From: Maribacter sp044594925
Lineage (GTDB): Bacteria; Bacteroidota; Bacteroidia; Flavobacteriales; Flavobacteriaceae
Direction of reading: 5' to 3'
NCBI RefSeq assembly: GCF_044594925.1
Contig: NZ_CP138991.1
Span: 3,162,001-3,226,000 of the forward strand
DNA: 64,000 nt
Shown: positions 16,423-23,315 of the stretch, piece after piece
Layout: each line of letters opens with the position of its first letter
Numbering within the stretch: position 1 is the stretch's first letter
Notes under the pieces: model-generated
Databases searched by the model: none
Seen by the model: the letters and a program-made list of their open reading frames with translations, nothing else
Told to the model about the DNA's origin: nothing
Translations under genes and position numbers: made by a program

Positions 16423-16442
16423 TTAAGACTTTTTGATTTGTT

Positions 16443-16790
16443 TTACCATAAATGTGGTTTTGCAAAATAAAGCCAACTACACCATAAAGTCCATAAGCAA
16501 CTGAATAAAATTCCGATTATGAAAAATACCATTCGGAACCTTTTAATTCCGACTTTGTTTTTCAGATAATACCAGTCAAATAATTCCAATAATATTCCTA
16601 ATGAATAAAAAATATTTGCTCCAATTCCCCAAATAATAATTCCAATTGTGTCGTCTATTGTCCAAGAGTATTCTCCTCTTGAAAGTCCATCGTAAATTCC
16701 AAAAATTCCGAAAAGTCCAACAGCAATATTATAAATCCATCTTTTGGATTCCCACCATTTTATGTTCGATTTTAATTGTTCTATCGTCAT
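16443..16790 (-). CDS. Small membrane protein, first gene of cassette 10
   Basis: 115 residues with three probable membrane segments: WIYNIAVGLFGIFGIYDG, TIGIIIWGIGANIFYSLGIL and MVFFIIGILFSCLWTLWCSW. No family recognised. It begins 13 bases inside the cassette boundary. The pairing with a soluble acidic gene in one cassette resembles two-gene cassettes such as toxin-immunity or defence pairs, but nothing in the sequence proves this. Confidence 0.75.
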   Translation of the reverse strand: MTIEQLKSNIKWWESKRWIYNIAVGLFGIFGIYDGLSRGEYSWTIDDTIGIIIWGIGANIFYSLGILLELFDWYYLKNKVGIKRFRMVFFIIGILFSCLWTLWCSWLYFAKPHLW

Positions 16791-16803
16791 TTTCTTAAAT
16801 TAA

Positions 16804-16999
16804 CCACAACGTCTCGGCTAAGCGTAGTGCGGTAGTAAGGAAACTTTTCGTTTCCGTCTGCGCACGAAGCTAAAGCTTATTGTTTAGTTTTATTTTTTCT
16901 TGTCCAAAGCTAAATCCATAAGATTTAGCGACTTTATAAATATACACAGACCTTTTGGTTTCGCCCTAAAGTCCGCATTACATTTAGGCATTGTTAGCT
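16804..16999. repeat. attC of cassette 9, 196 bp
   Basis: Ends CCACAAC and GTTAGCT. The left arm CGTCTCGGCTAAGCGTAGTG pairs with the right arm CGCATTACATTTAGGCATTG. Internal hairpins are GGAAACTTTTCGTTTCC and CTAAATCCATAAGATTTAG. The left arm words GTCTCGGCT and GGCTAAGC match sequences in the IS110 bridge-RNA loops. The right end GTTAGCTGC matches its own cassette start. Confidence 0.9.
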
Positions 17000-17512
17000 G
17001 CTGGCTTTTACTGTGTAGTCTCTTCGTTTTCTTAAAGCTGCTATTTCATTCGCTAAATCTATTCTAAACATTCCATTTAAAATTTCTGCGTCAGGTATTT
17101 TTTCCAATTCCATTTTGGCTCCATATTCATCGAGCTCTTTAGATTCGGAGGTAGGTGCAAATGGATTGTCGAACGCTCTACTAAGCCCACAGCTATTTAA
17201 TTTGAAAAATCCGTTTTCCATTCTCCCATAAAATAGCCATGTTCCTTCTTCCTCAACATAAGGATAGCAATATTTCCAATTTTGTCCAATATATACGTTT
17301 CCCTGTAAGTCTCCGCCGTCTAGCGATTCCATTACGATTATTTTATATGTCAAATCCTCTTTTACTTCTGTAACTTTTCCAACAAAAATACATTCTGAAT
17401 TTTCAACTTCGCGCTTTTGCATTTCGGCGAGCTTTCTAAATGGACAGGAACAGGCGTACGTAATTTCGACAACTAAAAGAATCAGAATTAAAATGAGATG
17501 AGATTTCTTCAT
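16994..17512 (-). CDS. Secreted TIMP/NTR-like protein, integron cassette 9
   Basis: 172 residues with signal peptide MKKSHLILILILLVVEITYA, giving a mature N-terminus CSCPFRKLAEMQKREVENSE. A CxC at the mature N-terminus, followed by ECIFVGKVTEVKEDLTYKI, NVYIGQNWKYCYPY and GTWLFYGRM, is the pattern of NTR/TIMP-like OB-fold domains. These often occur in secreted bacterial proteins of unknown role. The stop codon is part of the attC end GTTAGC. Not known to inhibit a protease; the name reflects fold only. Confidence 0.75.
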   Translation of the reverse strand: MKKSHLILILILLVVEITYACSCPFRKLAEMQKREVENSECIFVGKVTEVKEDLTYKIIVMESLDGGDLQGNVYIGQNWKYCYPYVEEEGTWLFYGRMENGFFKLNSCGLSRAFDNPFAPTSESKELDEYGAKMELEKIPDAEILNGMFRIDLANEIAALRKRRDYTVKASS

Positions 17513-17542
17513 AAAAAATGGATTTTTCAGCTTTCAGCTTGC

Positions 17543-17737
17543 AGCTAACGGCTGGGCTAAGCGTAGTGCGGGGGCAAGGAAACTTTTCGTTTCCGTCTGC
17601 GCACGAAGCTAAAGCTTATTGTTTAGTTTTATTTTTCTTGTCCAAAGCTAAATCCATAAGATTTAGCGACATCATAAATATACACAGACCTTTCGATTTA
17701 GCCCTGAAGTCCGCATTACGTTTAGGCTTTGTTAGGC
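17543..17737. repeat. attC of cassette 8, 195 bp
   Basis: Ends AGCTAAC and GTTAGGC. The left arm GGCTGGGCTAAGCGTAGTG is shared with the attCs at 16804 and 21287. Internal GGAAACTTTTCGTTTCC and CTAAATCCATAAGATTTAG hairpins are conserved. The right end GTTAGGCACA equals the start of its own cassette. Confidence 0.9.
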
Positions 17738-18393
17738 ACAGTCTTTTTCTGTTTCTTGCTCAGTTCACGAATATGACGCTTTTCTAACCGTCCAACTTTT
17801 TTGTCTCTTTTTAGCATATCATTTTGTGTCAAATAATGTATTGCTAGAAATATTTGAACATTTCTATCATTTAAATCCCACTCTTGGGGGTGTTCAATTA
17901 TACTGATGGAAATTAAATTGATATTACTAAACCCACCAATGAATTCAAGCTTATCTGCATAATATTCTAAAAACTTGTTTGATTTGCCTAATGCTTTAAC
18001 GAAATCAATTACAATTGGATTGTAGCTAAAGACAATCGATTTGTATTCATATTTCGGTTTACTTGCTAAATAAGTTGAATTGGAAATCCACCATATTTTG
18101 TTGAATGTAGAGTCTGATATTTTAGAGTATAATTTTTTCTGTTTTCTCCAACTGATTTTTTTGCCAATATATTTATATTCCCAGTCATTTAATTTTGGTA
18201 AGGCGCTAGTTATACAAACTCCAAATTTTGTGCTGTCCGTAGTTCCGCAAAATTCAGATTGAAAAAAGTCCGTAATCAGATTCAAGTCCTTAATTTCAGA
18301 ATCAGAGAAATAGGTTTTCAAGTCCATTTTAGAGCTCTGTCCAAGACAAGTCCCAAATATTAAAAGCATGAACCAGAGTAAAGAGAATTTCAT
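17722..18393 (-). CDS. Secreted hypothetical protein, integron cassette 8
   Basis: The start is set at MKFSLLWFMLLIFGTCLGQ, a good signal peptide. The open frame continues 49 codons upstream, but that part is attC sequence. The mature part (~205 residues) is rich in aromatic and basic residues (WEYKYIGKKISWRKQKKLY, FNKIWWISNSTYLASKPKY) and ends in a Lys-rich tail (IRELSKKQKKTVPNKA) whose last codons lie within the attC. No family recognised. Confidence 0.75.
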   Translation of the reverse strand: MKFSLLWFMLLIFGTCLGQSSKMDLKTYFSDSEIKDLNLITDFFQSEFCGTTDSTKFGVCITSALPKLNDWEYKYIGKKISWRKQKKLYSKISDSTFNKIWWISNSTYLASKPKYEYKSIVFSYNPIVIDFVKALGKSNKFLEYYADKLEFIGGFSNINLISISIIEHPQEWDLNDRNVQIFLAIHYLTQNDMLKRDKKVGRLEKRHIRELSKKQKKTVPNKA

Positions 18394-18408
18394 TGGTTTT
18401 AGATTGTG

Positions 18409-18601
18409 CCTAACGGTTAGGCTATGATTAGTGCGGCGCAGAAATCCGACGGATTTCCAGCTACGCGCTAAGCAAAAGCTTTTGGTTTTGTTTTTTCTTT
18501 TTTGTTCGAAAGCAAAATCCCAAAGATTTTGCGACTTCATAAATATACACAGACCTCGGCGTAAAAACCGAAGTCCGCATTAATTATAGGTATTGTTAGG
18601 C
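18409..18601. repeat. attC of cassette 7, 193 bp, classical ends
   Basis: The ends are GCCTAAC and GTTAGGC, exactly the classical RYYYAAC / GTTRRRY. The left arm GGTTAGGCTATGATTAGTGC pairs with GCATTAATTATAGGTATTG. Inner hairpins are GAAATCCGACGGATTTC and CAAAATCCCAAAGATTTTG. The cassette start and attC start share GTTAGGCAC. This is the best textbook-like site in the array. Confidence 0.92.
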
Positions 18602-18617
18602 ACTGGCTTTTTTCAAT

Positions 18618-19295
18618 TCAAAGTACATAAGCTGTTAAGTTCCAAAAAATGTGAAAAATTACTGAGGGCCCGATTGATTCCGATTTATAGTATAAAAATC
18701 CAGAAAGTAGTCCTCCAAAAAATGTTAAGTAGGTTAAATGCCAAGTATGTTGAAATTCTTCGAAAAACAGATTCATATACGGCGCATGAATCAGGGCAAA
18801 CAGAATCGAGGCTACTAAAATTGCGAAAAGAATATTTGTTTTCTTTTGCAAATTGTTTTGAATGTACTCTCGGAAGAACAGTTCTTCACCTATTGGAATG
18901 AAAATTATTGAAGATATAAGATTTACATTCCATTGTTGCGATAAGCCATCAAGGTCATAACTAATAAAATACTCTGTGTTAAAAAAGAAATTATAAACCC
19001 AATTCAATGGAGTTTGCAAATAAACAAAGCTAATCCCAAGTGCTATGGCAATAATATACCATTTTACACTTGTCCGTTTTACTAGGTTTTCAAAAGTTCT
19101 GTGTCTTATTATGAAAATAAAAATCAAAACGGCCAAGGTTTGTAATGCCCCTTGGATTGATAAATAGTAATTCAAGTAATTATCAAAACCTATTGAATCT
19201 GCAATTCCTCCCCAAACTCCAATTAATTCATTAACTACTAGATACAGTAAGGTTGCGATAGTAGCAATTAATAAGTTTGATAGAAGTTTGTTCAA
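18618..19295 (-). CDS. CPBP family intramembrane glutamic endopeptidase, integron cassette 7
   Basis: 225 residues with about six membrane segments. It carries the three CPBP/Abi motifs in order: GEELFFREYIQNNL (EExxxR), ILFALIHAPYMN (FxxxH) and VIFHIFWNLTAYV (HxxxN). The active site lies within the membrane. Family members include Rce1-like proteases and bacteriocin self-immunity proteins. As a cassette just downstream of leader copy 2, it is placed to be expressed strongly. A role in immunity or phage defence is possible but is only inference. Confidence 0.9.
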   Translation of the reverse strand: MNKLLSNLLIATIATLLYLVVNELIGVWGGIADSIGFDNYLNYYLSIQGALQTLAVLIFIFIIRHRTFENLVKRTSVKWYIIAIALGISFVYLQTPLNWVYNFFFNTEYFISYDLDGLSQQWNVNLISSIIFIPIGEELFFREYIQNNLQKKTNILFAILVASILFALIHAPYMNLFFEEFQHTWHLTYLTFFGGLLSGFLYYKSESIGPSVIFHIFWNLTAYVL

Positions 19296-19318
19296 TAAAT
19301 TTGATTTTTTCAGCTTGT

Positions 19319-19382
19319 GCCTAACGGTTTGGGTATTTGTATCGTTCGTCGTAGACGTATGATATCAATACCCTTGTTGTGT
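19319..19382. repeat. Short attC of leader cassette copy 2 (64 bp)
   Basis: Ends GCCTAAC and GTTGTGT. The core is identical to 15419-15479. The left seven bases match the downstream cassette (GTTAGGC), not the leader, which places the crossover inside this end. Confidence 0.9.
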
Positions 19383-19386
19383 GCAG

Positions 19387-19418
19387 TAAATATAGCGCAT
19401 TGCCATGAAGCCTTCAAA
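19387..19418 (-). promoter_or_regulatory. Promoter at the end of leader copy 2
   Basis: TTTG, 20 bases, TATATTTA on the - strand, identical in spacing to the other leader copies. It would drive 18618-19295 and cassettes beyond. Confidence 0.6.
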
Positions 19419-19667
19419 TGGCATATGCGCCCCTGTTTACGGAGTCACTTCTCTTCAACGGTATAATGGGAACGACCGGACCATTGCTTTTTCGAGGGGG
19501 CCTTTCCAATGGAATATATACCCGTATATGTTAGCGTTGGGTAAGGGTCAAGGTCACGGGAACGAAAAAAAAGATGCCGGAAAACTTGATTTTCCGAAAA
19601 AAATCAACTTCCTTCAAACAAGTTTTTATACGAAACCTCGTATTTGATAGTGTAACTCTCATACGAT

Positions 19668-19709
19668 TTATCGAAAAACTTGATCCCCTGGAACTCCAGG
19701 GTCCAACAT
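19668..19709 (-). CDS. Possible 13-residue leader peptide, copy 2
   Basis: Encodes MLDPGVPGDQVFR with AAGGAG upstream and stop TAA. Same peptide as in copies 1 and 3. Too short to be certain. Confidence 0.35.
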   Translation of the reverse strand: MLDPGVPGDQVFR

Positions 19710-19778
19710 CCTTTTTTACCTTCTCCTTAAAATCACCTTAGCAAAAAAACAATGACCTTTCACAAGAGAAGTTATTGC

Positions 19779-19975
19779 ATACAACGGTTGAGCTATGAAC
19801 AGTACGGGAGCAAACTAGCGTTTGCTTTCCGCCACGCACATAGCGAAATCTTTTGGTTTTGTTTTTTCTTTTTTTGTGTCAAAGCAAAATCCCAAAGATT
19901 TTGCGGACTTTATAAAAATACGCAAACCTTAGCATTTAAGCCCGAAGCCCTTATTGTTTATAGGTTTTGTTGTAA
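19779..19975. repeat. attC of cassette 5, 197 bp
   Basis: Ends ATACAAC and GTTGTAA. The left arm GGTTGAGCTATGAACAGTAC is shared with the remnant at 4678. The inner hairpin is CAAAATCCCAAAGATTTTG. The right end GTTGTAAACA matches its own cassette's start. Confidence 0.9.
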
Positions 19976-19985
19976 ACAGTTTTTA

Positions 19986-20489
19986 TCAATACCGTTGGAC
20001 CACAGAATCATTTTCAATATTCATTGATTTACCATAAATATTGATAATCCATTTTGAGTGCTTGGCATATTCTATTTCGATTTCGCTACCAATTTGCATT
20101 TTATTAAATATATAATCCTTCACATCGTAACTTTTAGAATTTTCAAAGAATAGTCTATATTTAGTTTCGTTAGGGTCGCTGCTATCGACTGAAGAGCGCA
20201 TATCAATAATTTTTTTGTCTATTAACTTAGTCTTAACTATAATTTTTATTTTCTCCCTTTCGTCTTTTTCCTTTTTTTGACTAATAAAGTCTTGCCAAAA
20301 ACCTAGAATCCCTAAAACACCAATAATTCCGCATAGAACTTTCACGAATATAATATCTCTGTCCCATAAATAGTACAGTAGAGAAAACCCTACAACTATT
20401 AATATAATAGACATTTTCAAGGATGATTTGCTATTATATCGAAGTTTTTTTAGGTCATTAACCTCCATTTTCCTTTCTACTTCTCGCAT
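19986..20489 (-). CDS. Membrane-anchored hypothetical protein, integron cassette 5
   Basis: 167 residues with two membrane segments close together (MSIILIVVGFSLLYYLWD and IIFVKVLCGIIGVLGILGFW), then a soluble domain. That domain (IIVKTKLIDKKIIDMRSSVD, KYRLFFENSKSYDVKDYIF, MQIGSEIEIEYAKHSKWIIN) resembles DUF3592-type proteins, which have two helices and a small beta domain. Start chosen at MREVERKMEV; the later MEVNDLKK is also possible. Function unknown. Confidence 0.72.
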   Translation of the reverse strand: MREVERKMEVNDLKKLRYNSKSSLKMSIILIVVGFSLLYYLWDRDIIFVKVLCGIIGVLGILGFWQDFISQKKEKDEREKIKIIVKTKLIDKKIIDMRSSVDSSDPNETKYRLFFENSKSYDVKDYIFNKMQIGSEIEIEYAKHSKWIINIYGKSMNIENDSVVQRY

Positions 20490-20575
20490 ATTTTTTGTGA
20501 TTTCTAAAAAGTAATTTAAAAATAACAGTAAATCAATAGTTTGTTTACCGCGTTTGTCGAAAAGGTTAAAATTGT

Positions 20576-20775
20576 TTACAACGGAATTGTATAAGAATAG
20601 TAGGGCGGAAAAAGCGCACGAACCATTCGGTTAAACACAAGCCGAATTTTTAAATTTTTCTTATTATTTTTTCTTTTCTCAATAAGCCAAATTTAAAAAT
20701 TTGGCGACCTCGAAATATACCCAAACCATTCGGTTTAGCCACTAATTGCCCTATTGTTTTTATACGATGTTACCT
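20576..20775. repeat. attC of cassette 4, 200 bp
   Basis: Ends TTACAAC and GTTACCT. The arms GGAATTGTATAAGAATAGTAG and CCCTATTGTTTTTATACGATG pair, with inner GCCGAATTTTTAAATTT / AAATTTAAAAATTTGGC. The right end GTTACCTGCA equals its own cassette start. Confidence 0.9.
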
Positions 20776-20782
20776 GCAGTTT

Positions 20783-21268
20783 TTATTTTCTGGCCCAAAA
20801 CATTTCTTCTGTTCTGATTTTCCTCATTCCGATATCGAAATACGTTTTAAATCCATCCATTTCTTTTCCATCTCGCTCAACACTCATTAAATAGTTATGA
20901 GTTCCAACTTGCTGTTTATTTTCATTCCAACAAGCTATATTCAGAAAGTTGTTAAAAAATTCGCCCTCGAACCTAAAGTTTTTGATTTCAATTATTTCGT
21001 TATCGTCTTTCTTTTTTGCTAAAGTTATAGTTCCGTGTATTTTGTGAGCGTTCTGCTTTATTTTGATTTCAGATTCTTGATTCAGAAGTCCTTCGTAATT
21101 ATGATTTTCAATCCAAGTTCCGCTTATGTCCAGTCCTTTATAAATTTTAGCTTGATACCAAGGAAGAAGAATTTTTTCCAGTACTTGTTTGAACATACCG
21201 ATAAGTACGTAAGTTAAAATACCAGCAAATATGCTAATCATTATATTCAGTAAGTAATTGTTATCCAT
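20783..21268 (-). CDS. Membrane-anchored beta-barrel protein, weakly Cap15-like, integron cassette 4
   Basis: 161 residues. One N-terminal membrane helix (LLNIMISIFAGILTYVLIGM) and an amphipathic stretch precede an all-beta region: LDISGTWIENHNYEG, SEIKIKQNAHKIHGTITLAK, KNFRFEGEFFNNFLNIACW, HNYLMSVERDGKEMDGFKTY. A membrane anchor plus lipocalin-like barrel opening with ISGTW resembles Cap15-type effectors of CBASS phage defence, but no cyclase gene accompanies it. The similarity is by eye and weak; a lipid- or nucleotide-binding protein of another kind is equally possible. Confidence 0.7.
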   Translation of the reverse strand: MDNNYLLNIMISIFAGILTYVLIGMFKQVLEKILLPWYQAKIYKGLDISGTWIENHNYEGLLNQESEIKIKQNAHKIHGTITLAKKKDDNEIIEIKNFRFEGEFFNNFLNIACWNENKQQVGTHNYLMSVERDGKEMDGFKTYFDIGMRKIRTEEMFWARK

Positions 21269-21286
21269 AGTGATTGGTTAAATTGC

Positions 21287-21483
21287 AGGTAACGGTCACG
21301 GCTAAGCGTAGTGCGGTTGTAAGGAAACTTTTCGTTTCCGTCTGCGCACGAAGCTAAAGCTTATTGTTTTGATTTATTTTTTCTATTCTAAAGCTAAATC
21401 CATAAGATTTAGTGACCTTATAAATATACACAGACCTTAGGTTTCAGCCCTAAAGTCCGTATTACGTTTAGGCATTGTTGTAA
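21287..21483. repeat. attC of cassette 3, 197 bp
   Basis: Ends AGGTAAC and GTTGTAA. The left arm GGTCACGGCTAAGCGTAGTG and inner GGAAACTTTTCGTTTCC are shared with 16804 and 17543. The right end GTTGTAAAAC matches its own cassette start. Confidence 0.9.
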
Positions 21484-21492
21484 AACGTTTTT

Positions 21493-22038
21493 TTAGTACT
21501 GCTTTTCGTCAATTAATTCTCCATTCCTAGAATAGATTTTCCAGACTCCTATTTTTTTATTCCCAATCATTTTGCCCTCTTTCTTTAGATACATACTATC
21601 TAATTTCATTGAATAGTTATAGAATTTGTCATTACTTATGACTTTAGTTTTTTCGTCGACACGTAACAACTCTTCCAAATCGGTGGTTTCCGAATCAATT
21701 TCAAAGGTTGTTGATTCGCTACAAAGTCCACCAAAGTTCAAATAACATTTTTGAGATAACAAATTTCCAAATCGGTCAAATTTGGCTGTCATTTTTACTT
21801 GTCCATTCCTGTAATACTGATAATAATCTCCAAAATAGTAGTCGGCAGAATAATCCCCAACTTTGTATGTTAAAACAGTACCCTTTTCCTTTATCTCTCC
21901 ATTTTTGTATAGCTCTTCAAAATTTATAGTATCTGTTGCAATCAGCTTTTCAGTCAAAATTTCGTATTCCTTAGAATATTGAGAGAATAAACAGAAGGTG
22001 GTAAAAACTGTAAATATGATTGTGGTTATAAATTTCAT
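21493..22038 (-). CDS. Secreted MORN-like repeat protein, integron cassette 3
   Basis: 181 residues with signal peptide MKFITTIIFTVFTTFCLFSQ. Repeated YxNGxxK/M units (LYKNGEIKEKGTVLTY, YYRNGQVKMTAKFDRFGNLL and a final IYSRNGELIDEKQY) resemble MORN / toxin-antitoxin YwqK-type antitoxin repeats. This type is common in Bacteroidota secreted proteins of unknown role. It has no promoter of its own within the cassette. Confidence 0.75.
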   Translation of the reverse strand: MKFITTIIFTVFTTFCLFSQYSKEYEILTEKLIATDTINFEELYKNGEIKEKGTVLTYKVGDYSADYYFGDYYQYYRNGQVKMTAKFDRFGNLLSQKCYLNFGGLCSESTTFEIDSETTDLEELLRVDEKTKVISNDKFYNYSMKLDSMYLKKEGKMIGNKKIGVWKIYSRNGELIDEKQY

Positions 22039-22047
22039 TAAAATGTT

Positions 22048-22182
22048 TTACAACGTGTTTGTGTATGGTTAGTTGCGTGTTTAAGCAACTAATTTAGTAA
22101 ACAAAAACGAACGCGAGAAAATTCCGAAGGAATTTTCCAAATAAGCACTTGCCAAAGCAATTAATTATACACGGTGTTGTAC
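22048..22182. repeat. attC of cassette 2, 135 bp
   Basis: Ends TTACAAC and GTTGTAC. The arms AACGTGTTTGTGTATGGTTA and TTAATTATACACGGTGTTG pair, with inner GAAAATTCCGAAGGAATTTTC. Medium-length class like 15877-16008. The right end GTTGTACGC equals its own cassette start. Confidence 0.88.
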
Positions 22183-22191
22183 GCTGGCTTT

Positions 22192-22839
22192 TTATATTAT
22201 TATAATTAATTTCTTTTCGTTTATTTCAAATTCGATAATTTGCAAATTAGTACTCCGCTTAAAAATGAATTTATTATGACCTTTTTTCAATTCAGTTTTA
22301 GCGAATAGAGTTGTGCTATGATTTTTCAATAAATGATTTACTTCAAATTCAATATCACTTTCTACTTCTGATTCCAATTTGATAATTATTTTTCCTTTTC
22401 TCCGTTTTAATCTTATGTTTTTTAATTCGGATATTTCGTTCAGGACTGGATTTTCAGGTTGATTAAAAATAACAAAACCAAGATTGCATTTTTGAGGATA
22501 AACTCCTTCAGATTCGCACAGAGAAGTCGCAATTTCAATTTTTTTGGATGGAAATAGTTTAAGAGTTTCTATTTGTTCTTTTGAAAATTTATTCGCGGTT
22601 GAAGTAATATTTCCAGAGATTATTATAGTGAGCCAAAAGTCAATCTCATCTTGTTCTGATTCTTGCTCACAATTAATTCTTTCAAATATTTTGCTTTTAC
22701 GCTCGTCAGGATTCAGCTGTTTAATTTCCTTAATCCATTTTTGAGATTCCTCATAATTTTTAAAATCTCCGCAGTTATTTTGTCCAAATGAAACTTGGCT
22801 AAATAAAATAAATAGAATGAAGATTTTAATGGCTCTCAT
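22192..22839 (-). CDS. Secreted hypothetical protein, integron cassette 2 (first gene)
   Basis: 215 residues with signal peptide MRAIKIFILFILFSQVSFGQ and mature N-terminus NNCGDFKNYEESQKWIKEI. The first half is mostly helical and acidic (QLNPDERKSKIFERINCEQE). The second half is predicted beta with basic residues (IRLKRRKGKIIIKLESEVES, GHNKFIFKRSTNLQIIEFEI). No family recognised. It is the first protein-coding cassette after the attI-proximal leader, the position usually best expressed in an integron. Confidence 0.75.
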   Translation of the reverse strand: MRAIKIFILFILFSQVSFGQNNCGDFKNYEESQKWIKEIKQLNPDERKSKIFERINCEQESEQDEIDFWLTIIISGNITSTANKFSKEQIETLKLFPSKKIEIATSLCESEGVYPQKCNLGFVIFNQPENPVLNEISELKNIRLKRRKGKIIIKLESEVESDIEFEVNHLLKNHSTTLFAKTELKKGHNKFIFKRSTNLQIIEFEINEKKLIIII

Positions 22840-22856
22840 AGGTTTTCACAGCTTGC

Positions 22857-22918
22857 GTACAACGGTCGAGGCTAAGTGCTGTTCGGCGTAGCCGTATTGC
22901 ATTTAGCCTATGTTGTGT
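22857..22918. repeat. Short attC of leader cassette copy 3 (62 bp)
   Basis: Ends GTACAAC and GTTGTGT. The arms GGTCGAGGCTAAGTGCTG and GTATTGCATTTAGCC pair around TTCGGCGTAGCCG. The inner sequence differs from the other two short sites although the outer right end is identical. Confidence 0.88.
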
Positions 22919-22922
22919 GCAG

Positions 22923-22954
22923 TAAATATAGCGCATTGCTTTGAAGCCTTCAAA
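22923..22954 (-). promoter_or_regulatory. Array promoter (Pc-like) at the end of leader copy 3
   Basis: On the - strand TTTG, 20 bases, TATATTTA, then about 10 bases to the attC end. It points into cassette 2 and the array, the role Pc plays in classical integrons, although here it sits in a cassette rather than in the recombinase gene or attI. Confidence 0.62.
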
Positions 22955-23203
22955 TGGCATATGCGCCTTATTTACGGAGTCACTTCTCTTATAGCGGAAC
23001 AGTAGGAACTACAAAACCATTGTTTTTTTGAGGGAGACTTTCCAATGAAATATATACGAGTATATGTTCTCGTTGGGTAAGGGTCAAGGTCACGGAAATG
23101 AAAAAAAAGATGCCGAAAAACTTGATTTTCCAAAAAAAATCAACTTACTTCAAATAAGTTTTTATACGAAACCTCGTATTTGATAGTGTAACTCTCATAC
23201 GAT

Positions 23204-23245
23204 TTATCGAAAAACTTGATCCCCTGGAACTCCAGGGTCCAACAT
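23204..23245 (-). CDS. Possible 13-residue leader peptide, copy 3
   Basis: Encodes MLDPGVPGDQVFR with AAGGAG upstream and TAA stop. It is retained although the surrounding leader has diverged. Speculative. Confidence 0.35.
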   Translation of the reverse strand: MLDPGVPGDQVFR

Positions 23246-23315
23246 CCTTTTTTACCTTCTCCTTAAAAAGACCTTAGCAAAAGAACAATGACCTTTCCCA
23301 AGAGAAGTTATTGCA

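Larger units (their letters stand above)
19383..19784 (-). repeat. Leader (promoter) cassette, copy 2
   Basis: Nearly identical to 15480-15882 with a few base changes. It begins (- strand) TTGTATGCAATAAC, which fits its own attC end GTTGTGTGCA with one mismatch. It has no ordinary gene. It carries the 13-codon frame, the CCCTGGA hairpin and a promoter facing the CPBP protease cassette. Confidence 0.82.

Noticed and set aside
18394..18540. N-terminal extension of the 17722 cassette protein
   Set aside because: It translates the attC arm. The signal peptide start at 18393 is clear.
19585..19690. 43-residue - strand frame inside leader copies 1 and 2 (begins MRVTLSNTRFR)
   Set aside because: Copy 3 has a TAA after 17 codons in the same frame, and composition (poly-Phe, poly-Lys) is not protein-like.
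13194..22918. CRISPR array, suggested by many spaced repeats
   Set aside because: Repeats are long, palindromic and separated by whole genes of varied size. There are no short spacers and no cas genes.
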